NCBI RefSeq assembly: GCF_963678635.1 | Contig: NC_087070.1 | Location: 38,390,600-38,454,599, forward strand | Reading direction: 5' to 3' | Origin: Symsagittifera roscoffensis | Taxonomy: Eukaryota; Xenacoelomorpha; Acoela; Convolutidae | DNA: 64,000 nt | In this document: piece after piece, positions 55,664 through 64,000 of the stretch | Position numbering within the stretch: position 1 is the first letter of the stretch | How the letters are laid out: each line of letters begins with the position of its first letter | Notes under the pieces: generated by a model | Told to the model about the DNA's origin: nothing | Seen by the model: the letters and a program-made list of their open reading frames with translations, nothing else | The model's database searches: none | Translations under genes and position numbers: made by a program

Positions 55664-56374
55664 TGTTCCGACTTTCGAAGAAAACGGAATATTAAAGCTG
55701 GGTGTGGTTTTTTTATTCAGTCAGTTTTCACCGATCAAAATAATTATTTTCAACAAACATTTTTCATACCCTATTGAAGATATCAACTACTTGAAATAAA
55801 ATGTTTAAAAAATATTTCACCTCCGATTTTTTTTGTATAGTTCTGGAGGTTTGAAAATTGCCAAATTTGCTATGTTCTGGGCGAAAATATGCGCTTTTGA
55901 AGAATTTATTCATAATGCGGAGAGCGTAGACAACTTTGCAACTTTTAACTAGCCATTTTGACAGAATTTTTGTTTAGTTTTCATTTAAAATTTATTGTTG
56001 TCCTTAGCTTAATTTCGGGAAAATTTTTCATCTGTGATTATTTTTTTGTAAAATCATGTGGCTTAAAGATTGCGGTTTTGGCCAATCTGGGACAATTAAC
56101 GCGCTATATATTTTGCGATATAAATTTTGCGAAAATTATCACCAATTTATCACTTGGAGCTAAATTTGTCACTTTGTACTCGGAGCAAAATTTATCATTT
56201 CGTACCTTAAATGGCGTGGGTGGATAATTTTCAAATTGTAAAAATTTCAAATTGTAGAAAAAAAAATAATTTCTTTTTATTATTTTACATATTGTTTTGC
56301 ATGACAATACTGTTCCATGAACTTTAAAAGGCAATTGGAACATGCAGAGCTTCGCCCTGATACGAGCAGTCTTG
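55664..56374 (+). mobile_element. Helentron-like element, composite of two subfamilies
   Basis: The left tip TTGTTCCGACTTTCGAAG is followed by GTCAGTTTTCACCGATCAAA, typical of the second subfamily. At about 55,945 the first-subfamily block CTAGCCATTTTGACAG begins and runs to the right end with GGAACATG, TTCGCCCTGA and ATACGAGCAGTCTTG. The element inserted just beyond the hAT relic's C-terminus. Confidence 0.7.
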
Positions 56375-56514
56375 TATAGATTTAACTCAAGCTGATACTT
56401 ATTAGAGCCGTTCATTAAGATTAACAACTGAAATAAACAGACAAGATACTCTGAAAAAGCCCTTTTTGAAAAAAAAATATGAGCTAAGATACTTCATCTT
56501 TAAATTATTTGTAG

Positions 56515-56930
56515 TTCTTGAGCCTAAAGCCTAGCAAACCAAAAAACTGAAAGGTCCATGAACTCACAAAAACTGAGAGCAGAAACATGTTTTAATTGAG
56601 AGTTTTTCGATTTTTGGGTTTCGGAAAAAAATATATATTGCAACAAAGCTCTTCAATTTCAAGACTTTCAGGATTGACACATTTTTTCCATAAAATTAAC
56701 CTAATTAGAGAAAGCTGACTCACTGGTCAAAATTTATTTTTACTGGAAGTTTTAAAATTTACTTTTGAAACTAAGACCTATTCATGTTTTTGTGCCTTTC
56801 GTTTTCTATTGCAGAGCATATATATTCTTTTGAACTCAAAATGAAGTCAAAAGTCAAACCGCGAAAAATTAAAATTGAGCGTGACAGGAAATATAATTTT
56901 TTCTTTAAAAAAAGCACGACCTTGAAAAGT
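56515..56930 (+). repeat. Dispersed family C repeat
   Basis: It contains AAAGGTCCATGAACTCACAA, ATTTCAAGACTTTCAGGATT, CACTTGG-like spacing to ACTTTTGAAACTAAGACC, and AAACCGCGAAAAATTAAAATT. It is non-coding. Its right end slightly overlaps the 3' end of the candidate gene below. Confidence 0.6.
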
Positions 56931-57338
56931 GAGAAAAAACTTTCTCTTCAAAATCCAACAAATCCTTCTGATCATTTTTTTGGAGCCGTTTGTCAAAAAT
57001 TTGATTCCGTTTTTTAAGTTTTGGGAAAATCGATAACTTCAGACAGTTAAGTCCTTGGTTGGCTGAAATAATTTTAGCTTCGGTGCTTTTGTCAAGAAAT
57101 AATTAGTAACATTTTGGGTGGTTTTTGTAGATAATATACCTGCTTTTTTGAGGTATTTAGTGTTGAGTGAGTAGCACTTGGAGCATGACTCATCCTTCTG
57201 GGAATCCGTTGTTGTCACTGTGTTCATGCATATGAAGAACAGGCCGAACGTCACCACTTGTGTTGTGACTAAATGAACGGTCACCCCATTAATATAAAAA
57301 TTATGTGAATATTTTGTAATATATGAACATAATTTCAT
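56905..57338 (-). CDS. Candidate small secreted or membrane protein, two exons
   Basis: Exon one (57140-57338) encodes MKLCSYITKYSHNFY, a hydrophobic stretch TTQVVTFGLFFICM, then TDSQKDESCSKCYSLNTKYL. The CSKC pair stands out. It ends GCAG|GTATATT. After a 77-bp intron with an ATTATTTCAG acceptor, exon two (56905-57062) stays open in phase for 51 codons (NQGLNCLKLSIFPKL, then a charged stretch) to a stop, giving about 118 residues. Alternatively, without splicing the frame ends at 57039 after 99 codons. The leader could be a signal peptide or single anchor. A decayed relative lies at 41585-41655. The family is unknown. Confidence 0.33.
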
Positions 57339-59759
57339 AGAATTCAGAAATACTTTTTACGTATACAATTATGTTTGTTTATAACTAATTAATTGTTGTT
57401 TTGAACACCCATAGATCAATATCGTATCTCATACAAATTTAAGGTTCCGATGATTTCAACTACTAGAGAAACATCTTGTATCGAATCGCAAATCCATGTA
57501 CTCTCAGCCATCATTTGGATTCACTAGTAAATATTGGTTTTTTAAAAGAACTTTCTCTTGTTGTTTCGACCATTCAAAATGGTAAGGAACTATGTATTAG
57601 GGCAGGTGAGTTTTAGTTTTTTTGATTTTCACGCAAAATCAGTTACCACAAATAATCATCGGAGTGATTTTAGCGATATATCGTATTGAAACTTTTCAGT
57701 CATGATTCGAACGACATTGAATGATCATAACAAAAACTCAGAGAAGAAACTGCGCTTTGCTAAAACAAGCGAGGAAAATGCAGAAAAGAAATCTAAGCAG
57801 GCAAAACAAAGTGAAACAAGGAAAACGTTAAAGTTATTCCTTGAAAAACATTATTGAGATTAAGAGTATCAAGGTTTCACATCTGTTCCATGACCACTTG
57901 TAAATTTGATAAAACTGGCCACTAATAATGCAACATCAGTTTCTATCAAATAGCCAATATTATGCAGCAAAAATTCGACCAAGAAGTGAAACTAATAAAA
58001 TTTTCCGCATTAAATATCCGCCCTGCTGATTAGGAGTCTGACGTCCTCGCATTTGCGCTACGGTCGCTTGGAAGTAAACAAGTTGCCCAGCTAATATCAT
58101 ATTTAAATAATTATATGTTCAACTGATACGGAAATTTGTTATTTTCAAAATTTCAAAAAATTGGGTTTTACGCTAATTCATAATGTTTCTCTGGTTCAGT
58201 AGGGTATTAACCGCTTTTTTAAAGGAAAATACTACAGCAGCGCTTTCAATTGAAGTCATTTATCTCAGAATTGTCTGGGTAGTTTTCGAAAAAAAAATGA
58301 AAAATATTTCAAAAATGGATCAAAAATTCAAAAATTTGACTTTTCCTAAATCCATAAACTTTTGTCTGCTAAATCATCGAAATAGCCCTAGTTCTTAGAT
58401 TGAAGATTTCCGTATCCCTTTTTTTTTAAACAGGGTAAAACAGGAGAAAAAAACTGGATAAAACAGATTAAGCAGGGAAAAACTAAGCAACAGGCTGTTT
58501 TTAATGAACCATCAACCTCAGAATCAGCAGGTTAGTTTTCGAAAAAATAAACAGCCTTCTGAAATGAGCCAGTTTCCAAAGTGAACAATTTTCCGAAAAA
58601 CTGAACAAGTTTCCAAAATGAAAAAATTTGCAAATTAACAACTCTCCAACTTTGCGCAGTTAAAACTCGCATAATCAAGTTTTTTTTTCGGTGAAACTTT
58701 TAGTTCTGATTTGGCTGGGTAGTTTTCGAGAAAAGTCAAAATTAAACGAAATGTCAAAAAATGGGCTTGTTTGAGGCCATAACTTTTTTACCGATGTAGG
58801 GAATAGCCGGCTGAGAAGGGGATATCCCCATATTTTGTTCTTTTGAATGAATTCTTCATCGCAGATTTGTGCATTCAATACTTGAGAAAATAGAAAAAAA
58901 TCACAATTAATTGGCCAAAAATCTCCCTTCTGAAACCATTGAAGTCCGTAGAACGTGAAAAAAATAAAAGAAGCTTAGCGAAATATGCAAGCACACAGAA
59001 GAGCAGCCAGTTGTTCCATTGGTACTATTTTATTTACAAAATATCGATTCAGTTGTTTATGAGATATTGAAACTTCTGCGAAAAGTGCAAAAATTTCCCA
59101 AAGCGTGGCAAAAAAAATGAAAAACAGCAAATTCATTCTTGTTGCATTCTTATAATACTTGTTTTTTTTTCAACTAGAATCTAAGACTAACCAAAAATAA
59201 AGCAGCAACTTCAATATGCGCCATTAAATTATTTTTGCTTAATTAAGCTTAAATATGATTAAATTGAAATATACCAAAAACAACACCAAATGAGCACTTT
59301 TATTTGCGACTTTGGTTAGAAAAAACATTCTTCGTAATAATACAATACATTTAGCTTGTGTATTAACTAAACAACAATTTTTATCAAATTAACAATCTTT
59401 TTATTCTAAATTAAATTAATTACTTTGATATAAAACCATCATAACTCAAAAGCTAGTAACTTAACTAGTTTAAACATAATTAATAATTTATTCATCATAA
59501 CTCACAGGGGGGACTGTTCTCAACTCTGAAATTGCGGGCACCCTGAGAGTAGAATCCCCAAATCTGACTGCACACATACATCAAAGTCGACACATCCAGT
59601 CCAGTCAAACACATGGACGCCCAGATAGGCCCAGATAGTTTGAAGTTAGACCAGATTTTCCTTTTTTGGCTACTTAAAATTCATGCTTTTTTTCTACCAT
59701 TTTTTCCCGTGCTTAACAAAATAGCGATCAACAAAAAAAACTTTCGACTCGGCGCCCAT
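57339..59759. other. Mostly AT-rich, no supported gene
   Basis: It holds a minus-oriented family D fragment (57,600-57,730: AAAATCAGTTACCACAAAT, TTCAGTCATGATTCGAACG). A short imperfect tandem of AAAACTGAACAAGTTTCC words lies at about 58,560-58,625. There is a moderately GC-richer patch at 59,510-59,620 with CCCTGAGAGTAGAATCCCC. Open frames here lack support. Confidence 0.4.
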
Positions 59760-60075
59760 AACCACTCCAAACCAGTAGCGCAATTGAGGGATTCGAATTC
59801 TGACGGTGCAGTTTGCACCGAAATCCATTAATTTTGAGGGGCGATACGCGATTTTATGCTCCGAACCTTCCAAAGAGTGCTTAAAATAGTCATTGTTGGG
59901 CTGTTTTTTGTTCAGAATTTGCCAGCGGCGCAAAAAAAATTTAGGTCAAAATAGGCTCTATGTTATGTTTTGGGAGAGCTCGGAAAATCAATTTGGTCGG
60001 GTAAAAATGTTCGACAGACTATTTTAAAAACTTTTTCTGAAAACCCTCCTCGTGAAAATCCTATATCCATCATAT
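59760..60075 (+). mobile_element. hAT-type miniature element, decayed
   Basis: Family blocks appear in order: GGGGCGATACGCG, TTCAGAATTTGCCAGCGGCGC, GGGAGAGCTCGGAAAATC, AATTTGGTCGGG, and CCCTCCTCGTGAAAATCCTAT. The tips and target duplication are not preserved well enough to place. Confidence 0.5.
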
Positions 60076-60389
60076 TTTTTATCATCCTAACAATTACTCT
60101 ATTCCGTATTTGGTTATAAAACGCGGGTGGAAAGGGGTTCAAAAGAGTCATGATTCCTTTTCCTTTTCGTATCATCGAAGAACTTTTGCTGGTTCGGCAC
60201 TCTTTCAATCTTCGACCCAAATTTGCGAGGCTCGATTGCGTATGGGTTGGTGCTGGCTTTTGCTGCAGAAAGTCTGGCTTCTTTTCTGCAATAAATATCA
60301 CAAATTGCACAAATTGTGAATGCTTGCAGAATCTAAAGCTTGGCATAGCAAATGAATTTCAATGAAAGCTGAAATTTAAAATTTTCAAC
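60076..60389. other. GC-richer island, possible exon or promoter
   Basis: Composition rises (GATTGCGTATGGGTTGGTGC). Open frames exist on both strands: 71 codons plus, and a 127-codon minus frame that also runs into the hAT element. No splice pair or known motif allows a gene call. Confidence 0.25.
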
Positions 60390-60816
60390 ATAATAAAAAG
60401 AATAGACGGCTGCTTTGCAAACCAAACAGAATGTTCTGACCGCAGCAATCTAAGTGAAGCCATTAAATATCATCAAAACAATAGAAAGAAAATCATAAAT
60501 TCTCTCATTTTTGCTTATTTTTTGAAGAAGGTGGAAAGGTGTTCGATTACATTATAAACTGCTAAAATTAGTTAATTAAAATTTAACCTAAATTTACTCA
60601 TTTTAGCAGGTTTTGATCTAACTTTTTAAACTTAAAATCATCATAAAATGCAGCAGAATCAGATAGAAAGTGCTATCTCTCAATAATTCATGACTCGTGT
60701 GAAATAGAATGAAAAATGTAAGAACTTAGATCAAATTCTCTTGACACTAAGACAACTTTCCTGAGTATTTGAAATCCGAATCACGACTAAAAGGGCTAGC
60801 ATATGATGCCACTTTT
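60390..60816 (+). repeat. Family D copy, interrupted by a hAT element
   Basis: AATAGACGGCTGCTTTGCAA then CAGAATGTTCTGACCGC (60,400) is one end. AATCACGACTAAAAGGGCTA then GCATATGATGCCACTTTT (60,780-60,816) is the body, and it is cut off by the CAGGGGCGG tip of the next element. Confidence 0.45.
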
Positions 60817-61195
60817 CAGGGGCGGATCTACAATTTTCTCGAGGGGGGGGCGCGGATTTTCAAAAAATTTTCGAAAATTTCGGCGAACTTTTTTTAGGTC
60901 GACCAAAGTGATTTTCCAAGCACACCCGAACACTATAAAGGCCGTATTTCGACCAAAAATTTAGCGCCGCAGGAACATTTTTGAAAAAAAAAAATCAGGA
61001 AAAAAAGCTTTATTGGGCCTTTTTCGGAAAATTTTTCACCAGAAGTTTGCGTTTTTTTTGGCGCGCGCTCCTCTTCAAAATTAGAATATATTGGCGCCCT
61101 TAGAACAATTTCAGGGTTAATAGGCCTAAAACGGATGTCATAAAATAATACCAAAGGGGATATTTTTATGTTCGTAAGGGCGTCCGGAACTAAAA
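60817..61195 (+). mobile_element. hAT-type miniature element, right end unclear
   Basis: The left tip CAGGGGCGGATCTACAATTT is followed by a G run, GCGGATTTTCAAAAAATTTT, TTTAGGTCGACCAAAGTGA, a GCGCCGCAGGAAC block, GGCGCGCGCTCC and ATTGGCGCCCTTAGAAC. The right tip and target duplication could not be identified near 61,150-61,240. Confidence 0.6.
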
Positions 61196-62106
61196 ATCAC
61201 TTTCATGCTCATTGGTTCGGGCGCACTAAAACATCATAAGCGAATTCCAAAGTTGCGTCTAGTTTTTACTTCAATGAGTTTCGATTGTTACGTTTTTTAA
61301 TTCAAAGCAAAACCCCAACTTCATGGCTTGAATTAATCAGCAAAACAAAGTTATTGTTCAAGAAAATTGTGGAATTAATCAACACTTATGATTTTTAGCA
61401 CCTAGTCGCTAACAGTGCCGAAGTAGTACAGTGCCGAAATCAAAACTGCTTTCAATAATGTCGAAAATTTGATGATATCTGAAATTTTGTCAATTCTGTT
61501 TGTGAATTTTTAGCAATTTTGCGTGAATACGGTTTTGTTCTGGAGCGAGTCCAAGAATAAACTTTGACAAATTGTTGATCTAATTGTTCGTTCAGAAAAG
61601 TTTTTGACGCTTGGGGAACTTTTGTTTAACGAGTGTCAACAACTAAAATGGCCACTTTTGTATTTTAACTTCGGTCAATTTGAATTTAACTACTTGTCAG
61701 TGATTTGGAGAGTGCAAAAACAATATTCAGAAAAAAAATTCAGCACTGCTGAACAACATTTTATATTTTGCACTTTTGTACTTTGACAACGAAACACTTT
61801 TTATATTTTAACTTTCATATCTCATTTAATTCTCGAATTTTTCTTCACCTAATATTACATCTAATTGCCTAAACCACTAAGCAGTGTTTTGTCTCTATCT
61901 TAATGAATTCAACAAAATCATGCAAAATTTACTTTAAAAATTGATTACCATCCGAAAAGAAGCCTTAATCAACGGGTTGTCAATTTTGCAAGAGTTTAAT
62001 GTATTCATCAGCGTTTTATTCAGCGCAATTTTCTACAATTGATTTTGAATAAAATAAGCAACCAGGATGATCATCGATTTAAAGAAAGAATCAAAGCTAA
62101 AGAATC
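61196..62106. other. AT-rich spacer, nothing recognised
   Basis: There is a short direct repeat CAGTGCCGAA at about 61,414 and 61,429. No gene is supported. Confidence 0.4.
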
Positions 62107-62114
62107 AAAGCAAC

Positions 62115-62346
62115 CAGGAGCGGATCTAGGTTTTTCTCTAGGGGAAGGGGGGCAAATTTTCAAAAAAAATTGAAAATTTTGTCGACTTTTTTTTAGGTCA
62201 ACCAAATTGATTTTCTGAGCTCTCCCAAAGGACTACAAAGACCCTGTTTTGGCCCAAACTTCTGCGCCGCAGGCAAAATTTCGAGTCGGCAGGAGGTCAA
62301 ATCCCTAAAGGAGGGGAAGGCGTCCGCCCCCCTAAATCCGCCCCTG
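62115..62346 (+). mobile_element. hAT-type miniature element, 232 bp, perfect 8-bp TSD
   Basis: The tips are CAGGAGCGGATCTAGG and, reversed, CAGGGGCGGATTTAGG. The flanks AAAGCAAC at 62107-62114 and 62347-62354 are identical. Inside are GCAAATTTTCAAAAAAAATT, TTAGGTCAACCAAATTGAT and CTGCGCCGCAGG. It is the most complete and probably the youngest copy of this family here. Confidence 0.92.
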
Positions 62347-62525
62347 AAAGCAACCACTAGTGATAAATAATAACCTCAACAGGATTGCTCGCCAGCTCAT
62401 GTTAGGCCGATAGTTCCGGTTACCGATAGACTAGTGGTCGACTTTTTGAAACAAAAGTTTTTAAAAAAGTTTTTTTTTGTCAAATTCATCAGCCCACACG
62501 CTATTTAAGGTACAAAATGAAATAA

Positions 62526-63500
62526 GACTGCTCGTACCAGAGCGGTGATCTGAATGTTTTGACAGCTTTTTAGACTAAATGGAAAATTGTTTGCTTCAAA
62601 AAGATCGATAAAATTTTCAAAAAAAAATGAAAACATGTTTTTTTTTGGAGATTTTCCCCCCGAAACAGTATGTTAAGCACAAAATGATATATTTCTCGAA
62701 AAGCGCAGTACTAAAAAAACAGAATCGAAAGCCTCTTCTTACGAGTTGATATTTCAAAATATCACTCATTAATTTTTCAAAATTGTACAAAATCGCATTT
62801 TTTGAGCCCCTTCATAAGTTTGGGGAAAATGTCCCAATTTAATTTCAAACTATTTCTAGGACGGCTTAAATGTTCTTTCATTCGTTAACGGCACAAAATA
62901 ATTATAGGAACGCGCCAATTATCATAAATTGGCCTAATTGGCAAACTTTAAACACCCATGCATTTACACACATTAACCGGAATAAAAACTCTGTTCAAAC
63001 TTTAGCAAAAGACAACAAATTTTTGAATATACGAAAAAGTACGTCGAAAATTGTTGCTCAAAAAGTCAAAATTTATTTAAATGAAAGCCCTCGAGCCCAA
63101 ACACTTGGTCAGCTTTTCGAAAATTGAAGCAACAAGACTATTCATCCCAGAGCAATCCCTGAATAATCCCAACGCAATTTAAAGTCAACTAAAAATTTTT
63201 TTTCTGGCTGAAAAATAATGAAACAATTGGAAAAAATCCAAAATTTTTTCTAATGTTAACCCTCTTGCGCTAAGTAAAATTTTATTTAAAATGATGTATT
63301 TTGAGCCTGGTAACAAACTAATAATAGCAAATTGCTAGCCTAATGTCAATTTGGAACAGTTGAACCCGCCGCTAACGCTTAAATATCACGAAGTGTATCC
63401 TGTGTTAATTATCCTACATTGACCAAGATGGTAGTTCTCAGACCCAACATCAATGAAAAATGGTCACAGATAAGTTTTTTTTGAGCCTTAAGCATTTGTT
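62526..63500 (-). mobile_element. Fragments of a minus-oriented Helentron-like element
   Basis: AAGACTGCTCGTACCAGAG at 62,525 is a decayed right end without a good hairpin. CTAGCCTAATGTCAATTTGG then AACCCGCCGCTAACGC near 63,337, and ATGGTCACAGATAAG near 63,460, match the family's middle. The stretch between does not match and includes an unsupported 85-codon plus frame (62870-63127). Confidence 0.4.
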
Positions 63501-64000
63501 CTTTTCAGATGATGGAAGAAATTTTTTTCAAAATTAGCTACTTAAAAAATCGATTGTAATATAATTTAAAATAATATAACATAATATAATATAATTTATT
63601 ATGATATATTATGGAGAACTGGAGAACTGGAGAAAAAAGTCATCCTAGCTAATAAACTATTCTGATTCTATGGTTCTATATGTACAAGTTATGTACATAA
63701 GCTTAGAAGGATAAAACGGTAAAAGGAAGTAGTTGAATTATGATCGTTAAAATGGACAACTGAACTTCCGTTCATATCGACCAATGGTCGTAACTAAAAT
63801 GTTTAACAGGTACTAATTAAAATATCGAAGGTCATTTTAAGATACTAAAAACAAATCACAACATTTCCCACCGGGAAAAAAATGAAACTGCAAACTAACT
63901 ACATAACTCTATATACACCAGAATTTTACAAACTGTACCCAGAAGGTAAATATACAGAAGCAAAATAGAATCCACAATTTGAAAGAGAATGTAGCAATGT
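63501..64000. other. AT-rich end of window with TA-rich microsatellite
   Basis: A run of TATAATATAATTTATTATG-type words lies at about 63,557-63,612, followed by two GGAGAACT words. No gene is seen. Confidence 0.5.

Noticed and set aside
62870-63127. 85-codon plus-strand frame after a TTTCTAG site
   Set aside because: No recognisable motif; it lies between fragments of a decayed element and could be chance.

Overview
This is an AT-rich, gene-poor, repeat-dense stretch of animal DNA. It most resembles a nematode close to Caenorhabditis. The evidence is short introns with TTTCAG-type acceptors and GTAAG/GTGAG donors, a Ty3/gypsy-class LTR element, hAT miniature elements, and many 0.3-0.7 kb hairpin-ended non-autonomous elements. 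The genus is an inference. All coordinates, alignments and counts were made by eye; no search was run.

Layout. 0-6 kb holds a palindrome-rich minisatellite (201-540), a head-to-head pair of hairpin-ended elements (976-2176), a speculative three-exon mini-gene (2663-3225) and a candidate multi-pass membrane protein on the minus strand (4525-5046). 6.0-12.0 kb is a tandem array of decayed, related minus-strand gene units, one carrying a later transposon. 12.1-13.2 kb holds two more hairpin-ended elements. 13.3-16.0 kb is a second, older tandem duplication with gene-like remnants. 16.05-27.93 kb is the most striking structure: eleven full head-to-tail copies, plus a partial twelfth, of a highly uniform unit of about 1,066 bp.

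28-48 kb is a mosaic of dispersed repeat families. These are called here C (about 0.45 kb), D (hook-like fragments), hairpin-ended Helentron-like elements and hAT-type miniature elements with 8-bp target duplications. The best host gene in the window lies among them, a minus-strand small multi-pass membrane protein split over exons at 37111-37249 and 34565-34812. Its 2.3-kb intron is filled with repeats. A segment at 43.4-44.8 kb is duplicated at 45.5-46.9 kb; only the second copy carries a hAT insertion, and the first preserves the empty site.

48.2-55.2 kb is an old, broken Ty3/gypsy-type LTR retrotransposon with both LTRs, a 5-bp target duplication, a polypurine tract and the gag-protease-RT-RNase H-integrase order. 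It sits inside an older hAT transposase relic whose remains flank it on both sides. 55.6-64 kb returns to dispersed repeats, with one candidate small secreted or membrane protein (56905-57338, minus) that has a degraded relative near 41.6 kb.

There is no operon, CRISPR array, rRNA or tRNA that I can support. The window reads mainly as a record of layered insertions and local tandem amplification.
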